From Fen-1258 sp964595365 (GTDB taxonomy: Bacteria; Bacteroidota; Ignavibacteria; Ignavibacteriales; Melioribacteraceae): a stretch of 13,624 nt of DNA. The stretch spans positions 1 through 13,624 of the forward strand of contig CAZQQC010000083.1 in NCBI GenBank assembly GCA_964595365.1, written 5' to 3'. The position numbers were made by a program, and so were the translations under genes. The notes under the pieces were generated by a model, which was not told the DNA's origin, searched no databases, and saw only the letters and a program-made list of their open reading frames with translations. Shown here in pieces: positions 8,243 through 13,624 of the stretch (within the stretch, counting starts at the first letter, position 1; every line of letters begins with the position of its first letter).

Positions 8243-9241
8243 AGAAGTGAAATATTCTTTTTGCACAAGACAGTGTTGTTGAACCGCTATTATTTTTAAC
8301 ATGCTGCAGGGAGGAATTAGCACCGGCTGTTCTGCAGTTTCTTGAGTATTAACCGAACTTAAGTTAGTCCGGATCTCTATATGCTGCGCTTGCCTGCCGG
8401 CAGGCAAAGGTATGTTAGATCCATGTAAAATATCTATTAAGAAAACTGCAGCCATAGAATCGACAGACGCTCCGGCGTTTAGAAAAGTAATTTCTTTTCT
8501 AACATATTCCATCATTTCGTGGCTGTGGCCGTGCAGCACAAGCTTTACGTCATTCTCTCTAAACAGCTTCAGTAGTTTTTTCTTGCCTCTAAGTTTCATT
8601 GTAAAATGTTCAATCTTTTCCCACAAAGTTTTTTCGGAACTTGACGAAGAAACATTTTTTTTGTAAAAATGGTGGTGAGCCAAAACCACTTTTGTTTTAT
8701 CATTGAATTCGGGACGAAGCAAAAGCTGCTTTACCAGATCCCTTTGATTCTTTGAAACATGTCCGTTTGATGCAAAAGGATTTTTTAGTCTCGAATAATG
8801 ATCGATGGTATTCAAACCGATAAGAAGAATTTTATCGAGCACTTTAACAAACGGGAAGAACACTTCTCCGGTTGGTCTGTAAGTGTTATCAAAAAGTTCG
8901 CGGAAATGTTCTGCGAAACGATAAAGCTTACGGTGATATTTTACATTGGCACATTTCAGCGGAAACCTGTAAACGTCGTCGGCAGTTTGGGGTCCGCCGA
9001 AAATATCGTGATTGCCAACAACGATGGTTGCTTTATCGGAACGAAGCAGGTTAAATTGTTTCAGAATATCTCTAAAGATTATGAAATCGGCATCATTTGC
9101 ATTATCGGAAATATCACCGGTAATAACCAGGTGTTCGGCGCCGTTATCCAGAGCGTGCCTTATCAATTTTGTGGTGTTTAAAATATTTTGCCGCTTAAAC
9201 TTTGTACATAAGTGAAGGTCTGAAATGTGTGCTATTCTCAT
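8195..9241 (-). CDS. Calcineurin-like metallophosphoesterase, likely Pho-regulated
   Basis: The N-terminal ~270 residues form a dinuclear-metal phosphoesterase domain: D8-L-H10 (ISDLHL), GD43ISDN, GN77H78D, AHHH (188-191) and H237-G-H239-S-H. It could hydrolyse phosphodiesters or monoesters; no signal peptide is seen, so it is probably cytoplasmic or membrane-associated. I chose ATG 9241 because the family motif MRIAHISDLHL starts there; the in-frame TTG at 9274 falls inside the predicted -10 region. The C-terminal ~75 residues look patched: residues 279-285 (LPAGRQA) come from a palindromic repeat, and the final 16 are encoded by a dispersed 99-bp repeat, so the natural C-terminus may have been lost. 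A Pho-box-like array lies 47 bp upstream. A phospholipase-C-like (PlcP-type) role is possible given the adjacent lipid glycosyltransferase genes, but unproven. Confidence 0.88.
   Translation of the reverse strand: MRIAHISDLHLCTKFKRQNILNTTKLIRHALDNGAEHLVITGDISDNANDADFIIFRDILKQFNLLRSDKATIVVGNHDIFGGPQTADDVYRFPLKCANVKYHRKLYRFAEHFRELFDNTYRPTGEVFFPFVKVLDKILLIGLNTIDHYSRLKNPFASNGHVSKNQRDLVKQLLLRPEFNDKTKVVLAHHHFYKKNVSSSSSEKTLWEKIEHFTMKLRGKKKLLKLFRENDVKLVLHGHSHEMMEYVRKEITFLNAGASVDSMAAVFLIDILHGSNIPLPAGRQAQHIEIRTNLSSVNTQETAEQPVLIPPCSMLKIIAVQQHCLVQKEYFTSDVTQVLGLTNELFLF
8390..8407. repeat. 18-bp perfect palindrome inside the metallophosphoesterase gene
   Basis: TTGCCTGCCGGCAGGCAA equals its own reverse complement over all 18 bases. 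In the coding frame (minus strand) it yields LPAGRQA within the poorly conserved C-terminal part of the protein. Its GC content contrasts with the surrounding gene, which suggests insertion of a mobile palindromic unit in frame. Confidence 0.85.
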
Positions 9242-9274
9242 AAACTTCAAAATTAATTTAACATGCGGTGTCAA

Positions 9275-9280
9275 CTTAAT
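9275..9280 (-). promoter_or_regulatory. Putative -10 element of the metallophosphoesterase gene
   Basis: ATTAAG on the minus strand, the first part of ATTAAGTT. TAAGTT begins exactly 9 nt after the last hexamer of the upstream array, the same spacing as on the plus-strand side. A start of transcription near 9268 would leave a leader of about 27 nt before ATG 9241. Confidence 0.5.
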
Positions 9281-9287
9281 TATTGAT

Positions 9288-9326
9288 TGTTAAAGCAGCA
9301 TTAACACAATATTAAAATCATGTTAA
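9288..9326 (-). promoter_or_regulatory. Pho-box-like array 1 (four TTAACA-type hexamers, minus strand)
   Basis: Read on the minus strand: TTAACA (9326-9321), TTAATA (9315-9310), TTAATG (9304-9299) and TTAACA (9293-9288), each separated by exactly 5 nt, giving an 11-bp period. Direct repeats at one helical turn are typical of PhoB/PhoP (OmpR-family) binding; the hexamer resembles the TTAACA repeat described for Bacillus PhoP. The array faces the metallophosphoesterase gene. The regulator itself is not in the window. Confidence 0.75.
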
Positions 9327-9353
9327 GAAAAAGGGAGGTTGTCAAAATCAAAC

Positions 9354-9392
9354 TTAACAATTCCTTAATGTTGTAGTAACATTGCTTTAATA
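9354..9392 (+). promoter_or_regulatory. Pho-box-like array 2 (four TTAACA-type hexamers, plus strand)
   Basis: TTAACA (9354-9359), TTAATG (9365-9370), GTAACA (9376-9381) and TTAATA (9387-9392) are spaced by exactly 5 nt, again an 11-bp period. The array faces the porin and pst genes. If the N gap is an unmerged overlap, its end lies about 64 bp before the porin start codon. The third and fourth hexamers recur at 9531-9536 and 9542-9547 because the flanking 55 bases are duplicated across the gap. Confidence 0.78.
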
Positions 9393-9399
9393 ACAGAAT

Positions 9400-9405
9400 T
9401 ATAAG
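9400..9405 (+). promoter_or_regulatory. Putative -10 element of the porin-pst operon
   Basis: TATAAG lies 7 nt after the last hexamer of array 2, and TAAGTT begins 9 nt after it, matching the divergent promoter. A box array replacing the -35 region is normal for Pho promoters. The same sequence appears again at 9555-9560 past the gap. Confidence 0.5.
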
Positions 9406-9430
9406 TTACGGCACCATTTAACAAACTAAT

Positions 9431-9530
9431 NNNNNNNNNNNNNNNNNNNNNNNNNNNNNNNNNNNNNNNNNNNNNNNNNNNNNNNNNNNNNNNNNNNNNN
9501 NNNNNNNNNNNNNNNNNNNNNNNNNNNNNN
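9431..9530. other. Assembly gap of 100 N, probably an unmerged contig overlap
   Basis: Exactly 100 N is a conventional placeholder for a gap of unknown size. The 55 bases directly before it (9376-9430) and directly after it (9531-9585) are identical, so the two contigs very likely overlap there. The real divergent intergenic region would then be about 215 bp rather than 370 bp. Confidence 0.9.
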
Positions 9531-9585
9531 GTAACATTGCTTTAATAACAGAATTATAAGTTACGGCACCATTTAACAAACTAAT
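9531..9585 (+). repeat. Exact 55-bp duplicate of 9376-9430 across the gap
   Basis: All 55 bases match, and the match begins with the first base after the N run and ends with the last base before it. This is best read as an assembly artefact at a k-mer length of 55 rather than a biological duplication. Confidence 0.9.
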
Positions 9586-9596
9586 AACAAACTAAT
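9575..9596 (+). repeat. 11-bp tandem repeat in the porin leader
   Basis: AACAAACTAAT occurs twice head to tail, 16 bp before the porin start codon and just ahead of the GGAG ribosome site at 9598-9601. It would lie in the 5' untranslated leader. Confidence 0.7.
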
Positions 9597-9611
9597 TGGA
9601 GTTAGAACTAC

Positions 9612-10658
9612 ATGAAAAAACTTTATAGCATTGCGTTAATCATACTTTTCTTCGCATCACTAAGCTTCGGACAGGATGCAACAAACAGATTCAAGTTCAG
9701 TGGATTAATGTTCGGTGATTATTTCTACAACAGCGATAACGTTACTCCGGCAAATGTGAACATGAACGGTTTTCAATTCAGAAGAATATATTTTACAACA
9801 GATATTTTTGTTGCCGAGAAATTTGATGCTCGTTTCAGACTTGAGTCGGATCAAAGTGCATCGTCGAACACTGCCGGCGGGAAACTCGGTGTGATGGTTA
9901 AAGACGCATACTTGAAATGGAAAGGTGTGTTCAGCGGTTCGGAGATGCTATTCGGTATATCTCCAACTCCTGCCTTCGATATTTACGAAGGCGCGTGGAA
10001 TTACCGTCCTTTAGAAAAAATTATTATGGATTTGAACGGAATTGTTTCATCGCGCGATTTTGGAGTTGACTTAAAAGGGAAATTAACAGACAATGGTTCG
10101 GTTAACTATTTTATTAAGATCGGCAACAATAACAGCAACGGTCCGGAAACAGATAAATACAAAAGATATTATGCACTGCTGCAATTTAAACCTGTAGACG
10201 GTTTCCAGGCTGTGGTTTACGGCGACTATGCAGTGAAAGCGGATGTGGTTGACAAAGTTGATGGTAAAACGAAATCCAACAATGGTTTTGTTGGTTCATT
10301 GCTATTGAACTATCAGCTGAAAAATGATTTTGCAGTAGGTTTTGAAACTTTCTTAAGAAACCAGCAGAACAGTTTTGCCGTAAGCTCGACATCAACACTT
10401 CAAAATCAAAAGAGCCTGGGAGTGTCCGTTTGGGCATGGGCGTCGCTGTCGGAAAATTTTAGATTAGTGGGAAGATACGATAACTATGATCCAAACCAGG
10501 ACAAGAATAACGACGCAGTTAGTATGATTCTTGCCGGTCTCGATTATCGCATTGCAAAGAACGTGAGTATAATTCCCAACGTCCAAATTTTCAGTTATCA
10601 AGGAAATTCCGATCGTAAAAATGTATCGGAAAGATTAACGTTTTCGTTTACATTCTAA
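9612..10658 (+). CDS. Outer-membrane porin, likely phosphate-selective (OprO/OprP-like)
   Basis: The 348-residue protein starts with a clear signal peptide (MKKLYSIALIILFFASLSFG, cleavage before Q21) and continues with alternating hydrophobic and polar strands, many aromatic residues, and a terminal Phe (TFSFTF), all typical of an outer-membrane beta barrel. Segments such as FQFRRIYFTTDIFVAEKFDARFRLE and GVDLKGKL look like barrel hairpins of the OprO/OprP porin superfamily. It should let phosphate or phosphate-containing anions through the outer membrane, feeding PstS in the periplasm; the phosphate specificity rests on context. GGAG lies 10 nt before the ATG. It is the first gene after Pho-box-like array 2, and pstS follows after 144 bp that contain a repeat element. 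Length is somewhat below that of Pseudomonas OprP (about 410 mature residues). Confidence 0.82.
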   Translation: MKKLYSIALIILFFASLSFGQDATNRFKFSGLMFGDYFYNSDNVTPANVNMNGFQFRRIYFTTDIFVAEKFDARFRLESDQSASSNTAGGKLGVMVKDAYLKWKGVFSGSEMLFGISPTPAFDIYEGAWNYRPLEKIIMDLNGIVSSRDFGVDLKGKLTDNGSVNYFIKIGNNNSNGPETDKYKRYYALLQFKPVDGFQAVVYGDYAVKADVVDKVDGKTKSNNGFVGSLLLNYQLKNDFAVGFETFLRNQQNSFAVSSTSTLQNQKSLGVSVWAWASLSENFRLVGRYDNYDPNQDKNNDAVSMILAGLDYRIAKNVSIIPNVQIFSYQGNSDRKNVSERLTFSFTF

Positions 10659-10660
10659 TT

Positions 10661-10759
10661 GATGTTAAGCAAGGTTTGGGCTTAGCAAATGAATTTTTTT
10701 TGTTTTAGAAAAAAATACTCTTTTGCAATTTTAACTTTTCACGGTCGATCAAACCTTGC
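10661..10759 (+). repeat. 99-bp dispersed repeat, copy B, MITE-like
   Basis: It is 83/99 identical to the reverse complement of 8144-8242. Near its ends it carries inverted repeats TTAAGCAAGGTTT (10665-10677) and AAACCTTGCGTAA (10751-10763), matching at 12 of 13 positions. There is no coding potential, and an 8-T run lies in the middle. Together these features suggest a non-autonomous mobile element. It begins 3 bp after the porin stop and ends 43 bp before pstS, so it sits in the transcribed spacer. Confidence 0.82.
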
Positions 10760-10790
10760 GTAAAGTAAGATTCTAAATAATAAATTGAAT

Positions 10791-10795
10791 AGGAG
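10791..10795 (+). promoter_or_regulatory. pstS ribosome binding site
   Basis: AGGAG lies 7 nt before ATG 10803. It decides the start: an in-frame TTG at 10785 lies upstream of this site and would place it inside the coding region. Confidence 0.85.
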
Positions 10796-10802
10796 AAAAA
10801 CA

Positions 10803-11849
10803 ATGAAGTTAAGAAACATCGTAGCGGTTTTATTTTTAGCACTGGCTGTTTCGTCCGTATCGAAAGCCCAGCTGCAATTTAACGGCGCAGGCGCTACATT
10901 CCCGGCGGTAATTTATTCAAAGTGGTTCGACGAATACAAAAATTTGACCGGCGTTCAATTCAATTACCAGGCTATCGGAAGCGGCGGCGGTATCAGACAG
11001 ATTACAGAAGGCACGGTCGATTTCGGTGCAAGCGATGGTCCGATGACAGATCAACAATTAGCAGATGTAAAAGCCAAGCAGGGTGTTGATGTTCTTCATA
11101 TTCCTACCGTAATGGGCGGAATAGTTCTAAGCTACAATCTTCCTTCTGTTTCTAAGAAACTGAGATTTGACGGGCAAATTGTAGCCGGTATTTATCTTGG
11201 AAAAATTACAAAATGGAACGATCCGAGAATTGCTGCAATTAATCCCGGCGTCGATCTTCCGAACAAAGCTATTCTGGTTGCTCATCGTTCCGATGGAAGC
11301 GGAACCACATTTATATTTACGAACTATCTCGGCAAAGTAAGTTCCGAATGGAAAGAGAAGGTAGGAAACAACACATCGGTTAACTGGCCTGTTGGTCTTG
11401 GCGGAAAAGGTAACGATGGTGTTGCAGGTTTGGTAAAACAGACCGAAGGTTCTATCGGATATGTTGAATTAGCTTACGCAGTTCAAAATAAATTGCCTTA
11501 CGGTCTGTTAAAAAACAAAGCCGGTAATTTTGTCGATGCAAATTTCAATACCGTTACAGAAGCAGCTGCCGGAGCGGTTAAGAATATGCCTTCCGATCTT
11601 AGAGCTATCATTACAGATTCAGATGGCAAGAATGCTTATCCAATTTCGGGATTTACCTGGCTGCTTGTTTATAAAGATATGAAAGATGCTTCGAAGGCTT
11701 CTGCACTTGTAAAATTTTTGAAATGGGCGATGGAAAAAGGTGAATCTTATGCGAGCGCATTATATTACGCCCCGCTGCCGAAACAGGTGGTTAATTTGTG
11801 TGAAAAGAAAATTGCAACTATTACAGCCAACGGCAAAAAGATAAAATAG
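10803..11849 (+). CDS. pstS: Phosphate ABC transporter substrate-binding protein PstS
   Basis: This periplasmic protein binds inorganic phosphate and hands it to the PstCA permease. The 348 residues include a signal peptide (MKLRNIVAVLFLALAVSSVSKA, cleavage before Q23) with no lipobox cysteine, so the mature protein should be soluble. Phosphate-binding motifs are all present: GAGATFPAVIY (T32), AIGSGGGIRQI (S60), VDFGASDGPM (D78) and HRSDGSGTTFIF (R162, S166, T168). Later motifs VNWPVGLGGKGNDGVAGLV and GSIGYVELAYA are also characteristic. The length is normal for the family. A good ribosome site precedes ATG 10803. No separate Pho-type array is seen just upstream, so it is probably transcribed from the porin promoter through the intervening repeat. 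Confidence 0.97.
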   Translation: MKLRNIVAVLFLALAVSSVSKAQLQFNGAGATFPAVIYSKWFDEYKNLTGVQFNYQAIGSGGGIRQITEGTVDFGASDGPMTDQQLADVKAKQGVDVLHIPTVMGGIVLSYNLPSVSKKLRFDGQIVAGIYLGKITKWNDPRIAAINPGVDLPNKAILVAHRSDGSGTTFIFTNYLGKVSSEWKEKVGNNTSVNWPVGLGGKGNDGVAGLVKQTEGSIGYVELAYAVQNKLPYGLLKNKAGNFVDANFNTVTEAAAGAVKNMPSDLRAIITDSDGKNAYPISGFTWLLVYKDMKDASKASALVKFLKWAMEKGESYASALYYAPLPKQVVNLCEKKIATITANGKKIK

Positions 11850-11871
11850 TTTAGTATATTTAAAAAGAACA

Positions 11872-11956
11872 ATGTGGAAAAAACAAACTGAAGAAATTTT
11901 TCAAAAAAATATTTCCTTCACAAAATGCCGGTGATTTTATATTTGAGAGACTGACA
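11872..11956 (+). other. Probable missing N-terminal part of PstC, out of frame at a poly-A run
   Basis: In the pstC frame, codons before the TTG at 11957 read ...FPSQNAGDFIFERLT, which fits the conserved start of PstC proteins, so coding continues upstream. No ATG, GTG or TTG exists in that frame before the TAA at 11861-11863. The natural candidate, ATG 11872, is one frame off. Removing one A from the A6 run (11878-11883) or the A7 run (11903-11909) would join it to pstC. It could be a base-call error, transcriptional slippage, or use of an unusual start. Confidence 0.6.
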
Positions 11957-12829
11957 TTGCTTTTTGCGGTGTCGGTCTTTCTGCTTGTATTGCTGATGGG
12001 CTACGAAATGTACCTTGGCTCAAAACCGTCTATTGAAAAATTTGGATGGGGATTTCTTACAAGTTCAACATGGGATCCGGTTCAAGAAATTTTTGGCGCA
12101 CTGCCAATAATTTACGGTACAATAGTTTCTTCTATGCTTGCATTGATCATCACTGTTCCGCTTAGCCTTGGCGTTGCAATTTTTCTGGCAGAAACGGCGC
12201 CGCCCTGGTTGGAAAAACCATTGTCGTTTCTTATTGAATTACTTGCCGGAATTCCAAGTGTTGTTTACGGCCTGTGGGGAATTTTTGTTATTGTCCCGTT
12301 CCTCCGCGATACGGTTGAGCCTTATCTATCTGATAAATTGGGTTACCTGCCGTTTTTTACCGGCGCACCGTACGGCTTTAGTTTGTTGGCTGCGGTTTTG
12401 ATTTTATCGATTATGGTTTTACCTATCATTGCCGCAATCAGCCGCGACGTATTAAGATCGGTACCGAAGTCTCAGCGCGAAGCTGCGCTTGCACTCGGTG
12501 CAACCAAATGGCAGGCAGTAAAAATTGTTCTGAAGGATGCAAAATCGGGGATACTCGGTGCAACTATGTTAGGATTGGGGAGAGCAGTTGGTGAAACAAT
12601 GGCCGTAACAATGGTTATCGGGAACCGTGCATTGATTTCACAGTCATTGTTCGATCCGTCATACACAATGGCAAGTGTTATTGCGAACGAATTTACCGAG
12701 GCGACTTCGCAGCTCTACTTGAGTTCGCTAATTGAATTGGCATTAGTGCTGTTTGTAATAACAATTGTAATAAATGCTCTTGCCCGCATGCTGGTCTGGG
12801 GTATGGAACGCAGGTGGAAATCATCATGA
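11957..12829 (+). CDS. pstC: Phosphate ABC transporter permease PstC
   Basis: The inner-membrane channel subunit of the Pst importer, partner of PstA. From the TTG at 11957 it has 290 residues and about six hydrophobic spans. Family motifs include WDPVQEIFGALPIIYGT, LPLSLGVAIFLAE-like PLSLGVAIFLAET, IELLAGIPSVVYGLWG, the ABC-contacting EAA loop DVLRSVPKSQREAALALGATKW, and GLGRAVGETMAVTMVIGN. The TTG start removes a normally present cytoplasmic segment, and coding clearly extends 5' of it (see the separate entry at 11872-11956). The coordinates given are therefore the minimum reading frame. Its stop overlaps the pstA start by four bases (ATGA), showing translational coupling. Confidence 0.95.
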   Translation: MLFAVSVFLLVLLMGYEMYLGSKPSIEKFGWGFLTSSTWDPVQEIFGALPIIYGTIVSSMLALIITVPLSLGVAIFLAETAPPWLEKPLSFLIELLAGIPSVVYGLWGIFVIVPFLRDTVEPYLSDKLGYLPFFTGAPYGFSLLAAVLILSIMVLPIIAAISRDVLRSVPKSQREAALALGATKWQAVKIVLKDAKSGILGATMLGLGRAVGETMAVTMVIGNRALISQSLFDPSYTMASVIANEFTEATSQLYLSSLIELALVLFVITIVINALARMLVWGMERRWKSS

Positions 12830-13624
12830 CTCCGTCAAAATTTTATACTGTTAGAAAAAAAATTACAAGCACTGTGATGATGTCGCTGACGTTTATAGCT
12901 TCGCTGGTCGCGGTTATTCCTCTTGTGTTTATTTTCTATTACACTATTTCGAAAGGAATTACTTATCTCAATCTTGATTTCTTTATTCAAATGCCAAAGC
13001 CTGTTGGCGAATCCGGCGGAGGTATGGCTAATGCAATTGTAGGGACTTTAATTTTGATAGGACTGGGTGGTGCAATAGGAATACCGGTTGGAATAATGAC
13101 CGGCACTTATCTTTCCGAGTTCGGAAATAATAAATTTGCATCGCTTGTAAGATTTCTGACCGATGTACTAAGCGGAGTTCCGTCTATTGTAGTTGGTGTT
13201 GTTGCTTATACTTTGATTGTTGTTCCGATGAAAAAATTTTCCGCTTTAGCCGGCGGCGTAGCATTGGGAATTTTGATGATTCCTACTATCACAAGAACAA
13301 CGGAAGAAATGATTAAGCTTGTTCCCCATTCGATTAGAGAGGCGGGACTCGCGCTGGGAATTCCAAAATGGAAAACAACCGTTAGAATAGTTTTAAGAAC
13401 TGCGTGGAAGGGAATTGCAACAGGAATTTTACTTGGTTTATCGCGTGCGGCAGGAGAGACTGCGCCGCTGCTGTTTACGGCTCTCGGTAACAGATTCTGG
13501 TCAACAAAAATTATGGAACCAATGGCTTCATTAACTGTTTATATTTATGATTACGCAAAAGCTCCGTTCGAAGATTGGAATCAGCAGGCATGGACTGCAG
13601 CGCTCGCATTGATTTTGTTAATCT
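12826..13624 (+). CDS. pstA: Phosphate ABC transporter permease PstA, 3' end outside window
   Basis: The first 266 codons of the second Pst channel subunit are present with no stop, and only a short C-terminal part should be missing. Visible features: an N-terminal membrane span (SLTFIASLVAVIPLVFIFYY), GGGMANAIVGTLILIGLG, PVGIMTGTYLSEF, LTDVLSGVPSIVVGVVAY, the EAA loop EMIKLVPHSIREAGLALGIPKWKTT, and GLSRAAGETAPLLFTALGN. The ATG at 12826 shares four bases with the pstC stop. With PstS, PstC and the expected PstB ATPase it makes the high-affinity phosphate importer; pstB and phoU are likely just downstream but cannot be seen. Confidence 0.96.
   Translation, partial: MTPSKFYTVRKKITSTVMMSLTFIASLVAVIPLVFIFYYTISKGITYLNLDFFIQMPKPVGESGGGMANAIVGTLILIGLGGAIGIPVGIMTGTYLSEFGNNKFASLVRFLTDVLSGVPSIVVGVVAYTLIVVPMKKFSALAGGVALGILMIPTITRTTEEMIKLVPHSIREAGLALGIPKWKTTVRIVLRTAWKGIATGILLGLSRAAGETAPLLFTALGNRFWSTKIMEPMASLTVYIYDYAKAPFEDWNQQAWTAALALILLI

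Noticed and set aside
9242..9274. Longer metallophosphoesterase starting at TTG 9274
   Set aside because: The extra 11 residues precede the conserved MRIAHISDLHL start, no ribosome site is seen, and the TTG overlaps the predicted -10 region.
9376..9585. A true biological tandem duplication of the promoter region
   Set aside because: The identity is exact over 55 bases and the copies abut the N run on both sides, which fits an unmerged contig overlap better than duplication.

Overview
The window looks like a piece of an Ignavibacteria-type chromosome (Bacteroidota/Chlorobi group). The best taxonomic marker is the type IX secretion (T9SS) C-terminal tail with an FQNYPNPFNPSTNIKFDLP motif. Other hints are AT-rich intergenic DNA, an in-gene GCCTGCCGGCAGGC palindrome read as PAGRQ, and a phosphate locus fronted by an outer-membrane porin. 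This placement is inference from motifs, not from a marker gene.

Layout. Positions 1-1416 (+) hold the end of a large secreted T9SS cargo protein, followed by two strong hairpins. Five minus-strand genes follow, listed in transcription order: a metallophosphoesterase (9241-8195), a GT-B glycosyltransferase-like protein (7963-6650), an MGDG-synthase/UgtP-like glycosyltransferase (6646-5513, joined to the previous gene through an overlapping stop/RBS), a PafA-like secreted alkaline phosphatase (5376-3730) and a thioredoxin-fold DUF255/YyaL-type protein (3670-1577). Diverging on the plus strand are a phosphate-porin-like outer-membrane protein (9612-10658), pstS (10803-11849), pstC (to 12829) and pstA (12826 to the window end, incomplete). 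pstB and phoU would be expected just beyond the edge.

The centre of interest is the divergent intergenic region at 9242-9611. It carries two back-to-back arrays, each of four TTAACA-like hexamers at an exact 11-bp period. One faces the metallophosphoesterase and the other faces the porin-pst operon. Each is followed after 9 nt by TAAGTT. This is the architecture expected of PhoB/PhoP-type Pho boxes, so the locus is probably a phosphate-starvation regulon: phosphate import across the outer membrane (porin) and inner membrane (Pst), phosphate scavenging (PafA-like enzyme), and possibly replacement of phospholipids by glycolipids (metallophosphoesterase plus glycosyltransferases). The lipid part is a hypothesis.

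Other notable structures: an assembly gap of 100 N whose two flanks are the same 55 bases, pointing to an unmerged contig overlap; a 99-bp repeat present twice in inverted orientation (83/99 identical), one copy of which supplies the 3' end of the metallophosphoesterase gene; an 18-bp perfect palindrome inside that same gene; and a pstC whose true N-terminus seems displaced by a frame problem in a poly-A stretch.
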